A stretch of DNA of 34,707 nucleotides from an uncultured Victivallaceae bacterium (GTDB taxonomy: Bacteria; Verrucomicrobiota; Lentisphaeria; Victivallales; Victivallaceae). The DNA is taken from positions 1 to 34,707 of the forward strand of contig CAKUKT010000002.1 of NCBI GenBank assembly GCA_934663655.1, read 5' to 3'. The first letter of the stretch is position 1. Every line of letters starts with the position of its first letter. A program made the position numbers and the translations under genes. The notes under the pieces are model-generated. The model did not search any database. It was not told the origin of the DNA and saw nothing but the letters and a program-made list of their open reading frames with translations. Positions 1-7,814 of the stretch are shown piece by piece.

Positions 1-567
1 ATGCATGCGCTGGTTGACAAGGTAGTTGGAGAAACCGGTCGGCTGGACATTCTGGTCAACAACGCGGTGACGCGCAGTGCCTGCAACGGCTGGACAAGTC
101 CGCTGAAGGCGTATGACGATAGTCTGCATATCAATGCTTCGGCGATGTTCTATCTGACCAATCTGGCCAGTGAAGAGATGAAAAAGCGTCGTTCGGGGTC
201 GATCATCAATATCGGTTCGATGATGGGGCTGGTCGGTATTGAGATGGCCAACTACCGGGGAACCGATATGGGCGGAAACCCCTCGCCGATCTACTTTTAT
301 GAAAAGGGGGGAATCGTCAATTTCACCCGCTGGGCGGCGAGTATTCTGGGGAAATTCAATATCCGGGTCAACGCGATCCATCCCGGCGGTCTGATGGAAG
401 GCCATCTGCCGGAGGCGTTTGTCACCAATTACAGCGAACGTACTCAGCTCGGCCGGCTGGCCGGTCCGGATGATCTCAAGGGGATTGTCGTCTATCTGGC
501 GAGCGACGCTTCGGCCTACGTTACCGGAACCAATATTCCGGTCGACGGAGGCTATACCGCGAAATAG
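1..567 (+). CDS. SDR family oxidoreductase, 5' end outside the window
   Basis: This is the C-terminal three quarters of a classical short-chain dehydrogenase/reductase, an NAD(P)-dependent oxidoreductase of the cytoplasm. Within the 188 visible residues are the NNA motif (about 20-22), the structural Asn (N45), the catalytic Ser (S73 in IGSMMG) and the catalytic Tyr and Lys (Y98-x-x-x-K102). The RVNAIHPGG segment and the C-terminal VTGTNIPVDGGY signature follow. Classical SDRs have about 250 residues with a TGxxxGIG cofactor loop at the N terminus. That loop is missing here because the window starts inside the gene, so the ATG at position 1 is not the real start. A strong terminator follows 45 bases after the stop. 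The substrate cannot be read from the sequence; the nearby sugar enzymes make a sugar or sugar acid plausible, by inference only. Confidence 0.9.
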   Translation: MHALVDKVVGETGRLDILVNNAVTRSACNGWTSPLKAYDDSLHINASAMFYLTNLASEEMKKRRSGSIINIGSMMGLVGIEMANYRGTDMGGNPSPIYFYEKGGIVNFTRWAASILGKFNIRVNAIHPGGLMEGHLPEAFVTNYSERTQLGRLAGPDDLKGIVVYLASDASAYVTGTNIPVDGGYTAK

Positions 568-612
568 TCGTCCACCGGGCCGTCGTGCCGGAATAAAAAG
601 GTCGGACACTAA

Positions 613-656
613 AAAAGAGCGGCTGCAAAACCTCGTGGTTTTGCAGCCGCTCTTTT
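613..656 (+). terminator. Rho-independent terminator after the SDR gene
   Basis: A perfect 20-bp stem (613-632 with 637-656) encloses a 4-base loop (633-636). The left arm starts with an A-run and the right arm ends in TTTT, so the hairpin can work in both directions. It ends the SDR transcript and could also back up termination of the opposing deacetylase operon. Confidence 0.9.
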
Positions 657-704
657 CCCATATTTATAAGACTCTCTCAGCATTATTTTACTGAGATTCA
701 AAAG

Positions 705-751
705 AAAAAGGGCTGTCGCATACCTTATGAGGTTTTGCAACCGCCCTTTTT
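705..751 (-). terminator. Terminator of the NagB/PIG-L operon
   Basis: An imperfect inverted repeat lies just downstream of the deacetylase stop codon. The base of the stem (705-713 with 743-751) is perfect, and the upper part pairs with a few mismatches around a TTAT loop. Read on the minus strand it ends in a run of T. It resembles the neighbouring 613-656 hairpin in its GGTTTTGCA core. Confidence 0.7.
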
Positions 752-767
752 TCTGGGAAGCTGTCGG

Positions 768-1529
768 CTATTTCACTGCCGGACGCGCAATTGCGCTGAG
801 CGGATCGAAATCATCCGGGCAGAAGCCGATCGGATTGTGACGGATCCACCCTTCGGCAAGTTCACAGAATCCGCAGAGTTTTCCCATCGCCCGGGCTCTG
901 GCCTCCATATCGTCGAGGTAGGCGTCGAGCTTCTGGCTGGCATCGAGCCACTCCTTCTGGGTGCGGTGGCAGTTGAGCATTTTGCGCTTGGTGGCGATCG
1001 TGTCGGTGACGTCGACGAAGACATCGGGAATCACCGGACGGTTCAGTTGATCGCGCAAACTCAGCGGCAGCGAATGGTAGACCGCGACATCGGTCATCAC
1101 CGGCTTGACGTCCTCCACCCCGCGGAAGTTACCCATGCCGCGGCAGAAAGCGGCGGAAACCGCCAGCCGTCCGGCGTTGACATGATCTTCCATGTAGTCA
1201 TAGGGGCCGTGGGTGAGCACGATTTCGGGATCGACTTCCCGGACCACCCGGACCACCTTGGTCAGCTGTTCCGTATTGTAGAACACCTCAAGGTCGTGGG
1301 TGATCGACTCATGGTAGATCGCGCCGATTATCGCGGCGGAAGCCATCGCCTCCTCCCGGCGGCGGGCGGCCAGTGCCGCGTGGTGAAACTCGTTGCCGCC
1401 GAGCGCTCCGTCAGCGATGTTCATGTAGTGGACTTCGTAACCGAGCTGCTGGAGCCGGATCAGCGTTCCGGCCATCATGAACTCGATATCATCGGGGTGC
1501 GAAGCGATCGCAATTGCTCTCTTTGCCAT
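768..1529 (-). CDS. PIG-L family deacetylase
   Basis: This protein of about 253 residues belongs to the PIG-L (LmbE-like) family of zinc-dependent N-deacetylases, which act on N-acetylglucosamine-type amino sugars. The metal-binding motif SHPDD lies at residues 10-14 from the ATG at 1529. A second family motif, THGPYDYMEDH, supplies the distal His. An in-frame TTG at 1535 lies 5 bases after GGAG and overlaps the upstream stop. The ATG at 1529 gives the usual short N terminus before the first strand, so either start is possible. The gene follows the NagB-like gene with virtually no gap, so translation is probably coupled. NagB and PIG-L domains occur fused in some Bacteroidetes deaminases (recalled knowledge). 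This supports, but does not prove, a deacetylate-then-deaminate pathway for an N-acetylated amino sugar. The protein has no signal peptide and should be cytoplasmic. Confidence 0.88.
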   Translation of the reverse strand: MAKRAIAIASHPDDIEFMMAGTLIRLQQLGYEVHYMNIADGALGGNEFHHAALAARRREEAMASAAIIGAIYHESITHDLEVFYNTEQLTKVVRVVREVDPEIVLTHGPYDYMEDHVNAGRLAVSAAFCRGMGNFRGVEDVKPVMTDVAVYHSLPLSLRDQLNRPVIPDVFVDVTDTIATKRKMLNCHRTQKEWLDASQKLDAYLDDMEARARAMGKLCGFCELAEGWIRHNPIGFCPDDFDPLSAIARPAVK

Positions 1530-1531
1530 GA

Positions 1532-2458
1532 TCAATGCATCTCCACATCGCAGACGCCGAAACCGTGACGGTAGAAGTTGAACACCACATCATCATGTTC
1601 AGCCAGCAGCGACATCGGCACCGCGCTGTCCGGCAGCTTGCGCGAAATCATGAAGGTCGAGAGGCGCATCCCGAAGGGGTTGTCATGGTGGCCCGGATGC
1701 CAGATCGAAACCCGGCCGGCTTTCCAGGTCTGCACCGGACCGACGGTGAAAGCCTGCGAAGGAACATTCTGCACCGTACCGCCGCCGGAGGTACGCGCAT
1801 TCTGGATCAGGGTGATCGGATGGAGTTCGACGAGGCGGGTGCCGAGCTTCCGGTATTCCGCCGGCGAAGGCGGCGCATCCTTGTAGGCGCCGGTACGGCG
1901 GAGCGGGTCGTTGAAAGCCCAGTGTTTGGTTTCGCCCTGACCGCCCTGCATGATCAGGCACTTCGCCTGATCGTAGCTCGCCTCATATTCCTTGAGGCAG
2001 CCGTTGGGGAAGTGCATGTTTTCCGCGGGCATGCGCAGTTCGGGGCGGATGCGCGAAAAGCAGAGATCCCAGTCCGCCTTGGCGAAGCCAAGCGGGAAAT
2101 CAATCCCGACCGCCTTGCCGTCGATCGCCCACTCGTCCATGCCCCAGAAATGGGCGTGCTTGAGGTTGAGTCCGAGTTCATTGACCATCTGGGCGACGAT
2201 GGGAAGCTGTTCGGTGGGACCGATCGGTCCGCAGATGCCGCAGGGATTGTCGGCGGTCGCCTGTTTCCAGGCGTGGATATATTCGAGCGCTTCGGCGCAG
2301 TAGAACTCCTGGAGTGTATCGTAGATATTGATCTTGAATCCTGGACGTTCAAAGCTCTTGAGATTGTCGATGGTGATTTTGGCCGCGTCATCGAGGATCG
2401 ACCGGTCCAGCGTCGTGTAGTCCCACCAGTCGGCGGAAATTTTGGAAAGCGCCCGCAT
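1532..2458 (-). CDS. NagB-like glucosamine-6-phosphate deaminase/isomerase family protein
   Basis: This 308-residue protein shows the NagB/RpiA-type fold signatures: CGPIGPTEQ (about 75-83), FWGMDEW (104-110, matching the catalytic Asp region of NagB) and [14 protein letters not shown] (172-185, matching the NagB GGxGxxGHxAFNEP loop, with H179 as the likely ring-opening His). A late AFTVGP (236-241) matches the NagB ALTVG segment. The expected reaction is conversion of glucosamine-6-phosphate to fructose-6-phosphate and ammonia. The protein is longer than NagB (about 266 residues) and its motifs are diverged, so the exact sugar phosphate is uncertain. A strong Shine-Dalgarno sequence (AAGGAGGT, about 5 bases before the ATG) fixes the start. 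The gene is first in a two-gene operon with the PIG-L deacetylase. Confidence 0.82.
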   Translation of the reverse strand: MRALSKISADWWDYTTLDRSILDDAAKITIDNLKSFERPGFKINIYDTLQEFYCAEALEYIHAWKQATADNPCGICGPIGPTEQLPIVAQMVNELGLNLKHAHFWGMDEWAIDGKAVGIDFPLGFAKADWDLCFSRIRPELRMPAENMHFPNGCLKEYEASYDQAKCLIMQGGQGETKHWAFNDPLRRTGAYKDAPPSPAEYRKLGTRLVELHPITLIQNARTSGGGTVQNVPSQAFTVGPVQTWKAGRVSIWHPGHHDNPFGMRLSTFMISRKLPDSAVPMSLLAEHDDVVFNFYRHGFGVCDVEMH

Positions 2459-2490
2459 GATAAACCTCCTTGAAAGTTGTTTGTCGGGTG

Positions 2491-2510
2491 GATTGAACGA
2501 AAATCGTTAA
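2491..2510. promoter_or_regulatory. Dyad upstream of the NagB/PIG-L operon
   Basis: An inverted repeat AACGA-AAA-TCGTT (2496-2508), flanked by TTGA and TTAA, lies about 40 bases before the deaminase start codon. It is a plausible repressor site, but no convincing -35/-10 pair was found next to it. Confidence 0.35.
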
Positions 2511-3201
2511 TTCATGCAAATTCCTTGTTCCGGGACGCGCGCTGTCATCAGGCATGCGGCTGATGCGCACGGCCGGATATTGCCAACATTTCAACAAAAA
2601 ACGACAACAACTGAATTTTCCGGTTGAGACCAGTCGCCCCCGGCGGTGAAAACAACTTTTGCTTCCTCCGGCAGTAATGCCTCGCCCCTGTTCCGCAGGG
2701 GCTGGAAGTGACGGCCGCCCGGAAAATTCCGCTGAAAAAAACCGATCCCTTCCCGAAAATCAGCTCAAAACCTGCAGCATCCGCCGCCGGTATACTATTA
2801 ACATGCCACCGGGTGCCGGTTTTTGCAAGTGTTTTTTCGCAAAATCACCGGGAAATTGGTTCATAACCCTCCGGCGTCTGGAGTCAGGGAGCTGTAAAAC
2901 ATTTCCGACCCCGGAATTGCCGGATATGATAATTTTCCCCGCCGGGAGTTCCGGAATTATTCCGGCTTCAATACCGTAATTGCAGCTCAGGCAACCGACG
3001 CGTCTTCCGGGGAACGACACGGAAAGCCGGCGTACCAATACCGGGCGCGTCCAGGTTCCGGTGCCGCGTATCCTGGGGTGATTTCAGGAAAAATTCAACT
3101 TTCACGAGCAGTCAATTGCTGGTTGTTCTCTGTTAAACCTCTTGCTCTTCAAGCTGTTATAAGTGGAGAAAAAAATTTTTCAAAATATTTTGATCATCAT
3201 A
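2511..3201. other. Gene-free stretch of about 700 bases
   Basis: No convincing gene was found on either strand. The open frames here are short, have poor ribosome-binding sites and no recognisable family. A small hairpin, ACCGG-GTG-CCGGT followed by TTTT (2808-2824), is the only terminator-like element and is weak. The base composition becomes AT-rich after about 3160, where the promoter for the prepilin-like gene lies. Confidence 0.6.
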
Positions 3202-3229
3202 TTGACAAATGAAATTAAACGATTAAATT
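3202..3229 (+). promoter_or_regulatory. Sigma-70-type promoter of the prepilin/hydrolase operon
   Basis: A perfect TTGACA (-35, 3202-3207) is followed after 16 bases by TAAATT (-10, 3224-3229). It lies in an AT-rich patch about 80 bases before the start codon at 3311. Confidence 0.6.
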
Positions 3230-3249
3230 ATTTGTTGAAACGTTTAAAC
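3212..3249. promoter_or_regulatory. Two LacI-type operator-like dyads over the promoter
   Basis: Dyad 1 (3212-3229) is centred on the CG at 3220-3221 and 6 of 8 half-site pairs match. Dyad 2 (3234-3249, GTTGAAACGTTTAAAC) is centred on the CG at 3241-3242 and 7 of 8 pairs except one match. Both share AAACG(A/T)TTAAA. Their centres are 21 bases apart, two helical turns, and they cover the -10 box and start-site region. A central CG in an AT-rich palindrome is typical of LacI/GalR-family operators. Confidence 0.55.
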
Positions 3250-3310
3250 CGAGTTCCTCTGGTAAGGTTTTCCCAATTCAGTCCGGCATTGAAAACACAA
3301 GGAGAGCGTC

Positions 3311-4165
3311 ATGAGAAACGTATTTCATCATCAGGTTGCCGCCATTTTCATCAACAGTCGACGGCAGATCCGGGAGGGAAGGCAGGAGCCTTCGGAGGTC
3401 GCAACGATTCGTAAGGTGAAGCGTCCGGTCGCATTCACTCTGATCGAACTGCTGGTGGTGATCGCGATCATCGCGATCCTCGCGGCAATGCTGATGCCGG
3501 CGCTCTCCAAGGCCAGGGAGGCGGCCAAATCGAGCAACTGCATCTCCAATCTCAAGGAAAATGCGCTGGCAATCAGTATGTACGCCGGTGATAACAAAGG
3601 ATTCGTCCCCTACTACTACTGGATGGCCAGCCCCACCGGAGAGTCCACCTACATCGTGAGCTGGGCCGATCTGCTTGCGGCGAATAAATATGCCTCCTAT
3701 CTTTCCAAGGCGTTCAGCTGCCCGGGAGGTTTTACCGTGAAAACCCAACCCGGAGAATATATGACGCAGATCTACGGCGTCTACATTGACGGCGGCGCCG
3801 CCGGTAACTTCTTTCGGATGGATCGGCAGTTGATAACGGTGACCGGGGAATCAAATCAGTTCCGCTGCTTCAATACCAAGGCGCTGAACAATCCCTCCAC
3901 CGCCCTGATGAACATCGACAGTCAGGACAGCGCCAACAGAACCCAGATGTATATCGTCTATCCACTTGACAGTGTCGGCCCCACCTACAGCGCGGTTGCC
4001 CGCCACGGCGGCGGCATCAACATGAACTTCGTCGATGGTCACGCCGGCAAATTGCGTCCGGAGGAAGCGGTCGCAATGTTTCGGGAAAATCCGCTGGATT
4101 ATTACGGCAACCAGTGGTATTGCGCCCCGATGGAGGGGGTTGACGGACGCAAATATGTCTGGTAA
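3311..4165 (+). CDS. Prepilin-like protein with H-X9-DG motif
   Basis: This 284-residue protein carries a prepilin-type cleavage/methylation helix: [16 protein letters not shown] begins at F42, with the conserved Glu at +5 (E46). A globular domain follows, ending in the H-X9-DG motif (H232, D242-G243) of the prepilin-processing-associated family that is greatly expanded in Lentisphaerota and Planctomycetes. The residue before the predicted cleavage site is Ala rather than the usual Gly. The start has a good ribosome-binding site (AAGGAG, 7 bases upstream), so the unusually long 41-residue leader appears to be translated. The hydrolase-like gene follows after about 28 bases, so the two are probably cotranscribed. 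No pilus assembly or prepilin peptidase gene is in the window. The protein is probably inserted in the inner membrane with its C-terminal domain outside; its role is unknown. Confidence 0.85.
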   Translation: MRNVFHHQVAAIFINSRRQIREGRQEPSEVATIRKVKRPVAFTLIELLVVIAIIAILAAMLMPALSKAREAAKSSNCISNLKENALAISMYAGDNKGFVPYYYWMASPTGESTYIVSWADLLAANKYASYLSKAFSCPGGFTVKTQPGEYMTQIYGVYIDGGAAGNFFRMDRQLITVTGESNQFRCFNTKALNNPSTALMNIDSQDSANRTQMYIVYPLDSVGPTYSAVARHGGGINMNFVDGHAGKLRPEEAVAMFRENPLDYYGNQWYCAPMEGVDGRKYVW

Positions 4166-4193
4166 ATAAATCTGTGAGTGGAGGGAAATGTTT

Positions 4194-5906
4194 ATGATTG
4201 GTAAAATAATTCAGGCGGCGTCACTCGCGCTTTTGCCTATGACTTGCCTCGCGGCAGCGGAAAAACCGGTGCTGATCAGCCAGGCGATCGATTTTCTCGA
4301 CAACGCCTGTTTTACCGAACGCGGCGACTACTACAGCAAGGAGGAACTCGCCGAACGGGTTCGGGCCGCGTATGATGCGGGGATCCGGCGAATCTATTTC
4401 CGGGGCACCGGCGGAGTCGCCTACTATCCCTCCCGATTGCGCCATCCCTATATCGGCGGCCACAATGCCCCCTGGGAAAACAAACTGATCAAGACCATCG
4501 CCGCCTATGACCCGGTCGCCGAATACATCAAAGTGTGTCACGAACTCGGGATGGAACTATATTACTGGGAACCGGTGTTCGATACCTCGCTTTACGCTCA
4601 TTTTTTCCCCGGAACTGAGAAAAATCAACGCTATGGAGAGTGGCCGTTCCGCGATATGAGCATTCGCGATGAACACTACCTGGCTCACCGCTTCGCCGAC
4701 CGGCCGGTGGAGAACCTGGCCCGGCCGATCCGGGAAATCCGGCTCTATGCGCACAACGTACCGGAAATCACCGCGGAAAACCTGGTGATCTACACCGCCG
4801 GGCACGGAGAAACTTTCAAACGCTATGATCAACCCTTCACGGTTGAAGTTAAACCGGAGGGCACGGGCGCCGATGTCGTTATCGGGGGATTGAACATTAC
4901 CGATCCGGTAATAAAATTCATGAGTGATGGAGAGGCGTTCCAATTTCTGAGCGAACCCAAAAGCAAGAAATGTGCGGCCGCCCTCTACGACAACGGTGAA
5001 CCGGTGGATCTCTTCACCGCCTGCGAAATCGCTCTTGACGCCGATGATGAACCGGAAAAGACTCTTTCCCAGCCCTCCGGCGTCGGACTCTACTGGGGAA
5101 AGGGGAAAAAGTCCTTTATCGTTCGCTTCGGAGACTTCGAACGGTACGCAATCGGGGTGCCGGAGTACGCCTACCCGGAGAACCGCGAACGTCTCAAGGC
5201 GATCGTCAGCGAATTGTACGAACGCTACCCGGATCTCGACGGGGTGACCTTTTCGATTCGCAGCCACAGCCTGCCGTCCGGGGGAAATTATGAGACGGTC
5301 GGAGACCTCTTCTATGGCTTTTCCGAACCTGTGGTCCGGGAATACCGCCGCCGCTACGGCGTCGATCCCACCCGGGAACCTTACGACCGCGAGAAACTGC
5401 TGAAACTTCGCGGCGAATATTTCACCCGGATGCTCGAGGAGGTGGCGGAAATCGTCCACGCCAACGGCGGCCGGTTCGAGTGTATGGCTCCGGTTCGTCC
5501 CCGGGTGGTCGGTTCGTTCGATCACGGTTCGATGTTTCCGTGGTGGTACTACGCGAATATCGACAACTTTTTCGATATCGAGACCTGGGCGAAAAAGGGC
5601 ATCGTCGACAATGTAATCATGCTCGGCACCGGCCATCTGCAGCGGGAATGGACGCCGGGGTGGGAAAAGGAGGTGGCGGCTTTCCGCGCGAAACTGGCGG
5701 GAACCGATACCCGGCTCACTCTGCACTATCTTATCAACGACGGCGGCACCGAAATCAAAACCCTGCTCCCGGAGGTGTTGAAATCATCCGGTCTGGACGG
5801 AGTGGAGTTTTACGAGGAGCAGCACATGTGGGCGTACAAGGCCTATCCCTGGGTGAGCGAAGTTATTCGCAACTGCGGACGTCCGGTAGTCGGAGTATCG
5901 GATTGA
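4194..5906 (+). CDS. Secreted TIM-barrel glycosidase-like protein, paralog 1
   Basis: This protein of about 570 residues has an N-terminal signal peptide (hydrophobic stretch ending in LAAAEKP). GGAGGG at 4180-4185 is 8 bases from the ATG at 4194 but only 2 from the ATG at 4188, so 4194 is preferred. Alternating strand/helix segments such as AGIRRIYFRGTGG, DLDGVTFSIRSHSLPSGG and DNVIMLGTGHL suggest a (beta/alpha)8 barrel like the glycosidase-like proteins common in Lentisphaerota and Planctomycetes. A non-barrel insert, probably a beta domain (about residues 170-300), interrupts it. Catalytic residues cannot be assigned with confidence. The next gene is a close paralog. The likely role is cleavage of, or binding to, an extracellular or periplasmic polysaccharide; substrate and activity are unknown. 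Confidence 0.7.
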   Translation: MIGKIIQAASLALLPMTCLAAAEKPVLISQAIDFLDNACFTERGDYYSKEELAERVRAAYDAGIRRIYFRGTGGVAYYPSRLRHPYIGGHNAPWENKLIKTIAAYDPVAEYIKVCHELGMELYYWEPVFDTSLYAHFFPGTEKNQRYGEWPFRDMSIRDEHYLAHRFADRPVENLARPIREIRLYAHNVPEITAENLVIYTAGHGETFKRYDQPFTVEVKPEGTGADVVIGGLNITDPVIKFMSDGEAFQFLSEPKSKKCAAALYDNGEPVDLFTACEIALDADDEPEKTLSQPSGVGLYWGKGKKSFIVRFGDFERYAIGVPEYAYPENRERLKAIVSELYERYPDLDGVTFSIRSHSLPSGGNYETVGDLFYGFSEPVVREYRRRYGVDPTREPYDREKLLKLRGEYFTRMLEEVAEIVHANGGRFECMAPVRPRVVGSFDHGSMFPWWYYANIDNFFDIETWAKKGIVDNVIMLGTGHLQREWTPGWEKEVAAFRAKLAGTDTRLTLHYLINDGGTEIKTLLPEVLKSSGLDGVEFYEEQHMWAYKAYPWVSEVIRNCGRPVVGVSD

Positions 5907-5972
5907 CACTGGGCGGGGGCGGTGGGTGAAGATCTCTTCTCGAAATCTATCCTGAAAAAAAGGAATGTTGAA

Positions 5973-7679
5973 ATGAAAAGATGGTTTTTTCGACTGCTGC
6001 TGCCGGGGGTGTTCGGGGTAACGGCGTTCGGTGCGGAAAGTCCGGTCCTGCTCAGCCAGGCGATCGACTTTCTCGACAACGCCTACTTCACCGAACGCGG
6101 CGATTACTACAGCAAGGAGGAACTCGCCGAACGCCTCCGGCTCGCCCGCGACGCCGGGATTCGGAAAATCTACTTCCGGGGCACCGGCGGCGTCTCCTAC
6201 TATCCTTCCCGGGTGCGGCGGATGTTTGCCGGGGAACATCGCTACAACTGGGGGCCGAAGCTGGTGAAAACCATCCACTCCTACGATGTGGTCGCGGAAT
6301 ACATCAAAGTGTGTCATGAGCTCGGCATGGAACTCTATTACTGGGATCCGGTTTTCGACACGTCGCTGTACGCGCACTATTTTCCCGGTACCCGGAACAA
6401 TGAGCTGTACGGTGAATGGCCGTTCCGGGACATGAGCATTCGAGAGGAGCACTATACGGCGCATCGCTTCGCATCCCGTCCGCGCGGTGAACTCCGGGCG
6501 CCGATCTCCCGGCTGGAACTGCAAACCGTCAATGTCCCGGCGATCACCGCGGAAAACCTCGTGATCTATACCGCGCCCCACGATCAACACTTCCAACGTT
6601 ATCAGCAGCCCTTCTCCGTCGAAGTGACACCGGAAGGGAAGGGGGCCCGGGTGACGATTTCCGGTTTGAACATCACCGAGCCGGTGATCAAACTGATGGG
6701 AGCCGACGAGAACGCTTTTGCCGCGCTGAGTGATCCCAGAAACGGCGATTGCGCCCGGGCGTTCTACACCGACGGCGAACCGGTTGAACTCTTCACCACC
6801 TGCGAATTCATCATTGACGGCGACGATGAGCCGGAGAAAAATCTGCGCGGTTCCTCCGGGTACGGCTATTACTGGGGAAACCACCGGGTGCCGCTTATCG
6901 TTCGCTTCGGAGACTTCGAACGGTACGCAATCGGGGTGCCGGAGTACGCCTACCCGGAGAACCGCGAACGTATGAAGGCAATCGTCACCGAACTCTACGA
7001 ACGCTACCCGGATCTCGACGGCGTCACCTTCTCGATCCGCAGCCACAGCCTGCCTTCGGGCGGAAGTTACGAGGCGGTCGGCGGTCACCTCTTTTACGGT
7101 TTTTCCGAACCGATCGTCGATGAGTACCGGAAACGTTACGGTACCGACATCACCTGCGAAGCCTACGATGAGAATAAATTGCTGAAACTCCGCGGCGAAT
7201 ATTTTACGGAAATGCTCCGCGAAGTTGCCGAAATTGTCCATGCCCACGGCGGTAAACTTGAATGTATGGCGCCGGTGCGTGTTCCGGTCGGAGCGGCCGG
7301 GCACGGCTCGATGTATCCGTGGTGGCAGCGGACGAACATCGACAACTTCTTCGACATCGAAACCTGGGCGAAAAAGGGCCTCGTCGACAATGTGATCATG
7401 CTCGGTACCGACCATCAGCAGCAGCTCTGGAGCGATGAATGGAAGCGGGAAGTCAAGGCGTTCCACGACAAACTCGCCGGTACCGGAACTCGACTTACGC
7501 TCCATTATCTGATCAATGGCGCCCGGGAGAGTGATATCGACGCACTGCTGCCGGAGGTGCTGAAAACTCCGGAACTCGACGAGGTTGAGTTCTACGAGGA
7601 GCACGACATGTTTGCCACCGGGGATTATCCCCGGCTGACGGAGGCGATCAAAAGGAGCGGGCGGGAAATCGTAAAATGA
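5973..7679 (+). CDS. Secreted TIM-barrel glycosidase-like protein, paralog 2
   Basis: This protein of about 568 residues closely resembles the preceding gene product over its whole length. Shared blocks include AIDFLDNA, FTERGDYYSKEELAER, the FRGTGGVxYYPSR segment, and the FERYAIGVPEYAYPENRER and VTFSIRSHSLPSG motifs. The ATG at 5973 is preferred over an earlier GTG at 5922 because it has AAGGAA 8 bases upstream and gives a clear signal peptide (MKRWFFRLLLPG to FGAES). The gap to paralog 1 is 66 bases, so the two are probably one transcript. A tandem duplication is the simplest origin. A 77-base block is identical in the two genes although flanking codons differ. Differences cluster in the central insert and C terminus, suggesting the copies may differ in substrate. 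Confidence 0.7.
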   Translation: MKRWFFRLLLPGVFGVTAFGAESPVLLSQAIDFLDNAYFTERGDYYSKEELAERLRLARDAGIRKIYFRGTGGVSYYPSRVRRMFAGEHRYNWGPKLVKTIHSYDVVAEYIKVCHELGMELYYWDPVFDTSLYAHYFPGTRNNELYGEWPFRDMSIREEHYTAHRFASRPRGELRAPISRLELQTVNVPAITAENLVIYTAPHDQHFQRYQQPFSVEVTPEGKGARVTISGLNITEPVIKLMGADENAFAALSDPRNGDCARAFYTDGEPVELFTTCEFIIDGDDEPEKNLRGSSGYGYYWGNHRVPLIVRFGDFERYAIGVPEYAYPENRERMKAIVTELYERYPDLDGVTFSIRSHSLPSGGSYEAVGGHLFYGFSEPIVDEYRKRYGTDITCEAYDENKLLKLRGEYFTEMLREVAEIVHAHGGKLECMAPVRVPVGAAGHGSMYPWWQRTNIDNFFDIETWAKKGLVDNVIMLGTDHQQQLWSDEWKREVKAFHDKLAGTGTRLTLHYLINGARESDIDALLPEVLKTPELDEVEFYEEHDMFATGDYPRLTEAIKRSGREIVK

Positions 7680-7690
7680 GGCGTCGCCCC

Positions 7691-7752
7691 GAACTCCGGC
7701 GTCGCCAATCTCACGTCAGGGCTGTCCGGTCACGACTGGCTGACCGGAGTTC
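7691..7752. other. Nested inverted repeats between convergent genes
   Basis: GAACTCCGG (7691-7699) can pair with CCGGAGTTC (7744-7752), while TCCGGTCA (7725-7732) can pair with TGACCGGA (7741-7748). The two stems share their right arm and are mutually exclusive. There is no T-run on either strand, so this is not a classical Rho-independent terminator, although it is where transcription from both sides should end. Confidence 0.5.
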
Positions 7753-7814
7753 CCGACGCTGAAGATCATCAACGATCTCCGTCCGCACCAATCCGCCCCG
7801 GCTGGGAGGGCAAG

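Noticed and set aside
735..1568. Long open frame on the plus strand opposite the PIG-L gene
   Set aside because: It is the mirror of the deacetylase and NagB genes, has no recognisable domain and no ribosome-binding site.
2808..2824. Small hairpin followed by TTTT in the gene-free stretch
   Set aside because: The stem is only 5 bp and no gene ends here.
2659..2979. Open frame of 106 codons in the gene-free stretch, with a TATACT box at 2791
   Set aside because: There is no ribosome-binding site, no family and no matching -35 box. The protein has the composition of noncoding sequence.
3419..3530. Near-identical stretch in the two prepilin-like genes, considered as a repeat or mobile element
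   Set aside because: It is the conserved coding sequence of the methylation helix; no element ends, direct repeats or transposase are present.
5784..7604. 606-codon minus-strand frame opposite hydrolase-like paralog 2
   Set aside because: The same shadow frame occurs opposite paralog 1, which simply reflects the homology of the plus-strand genes. There is no domain or start signal.
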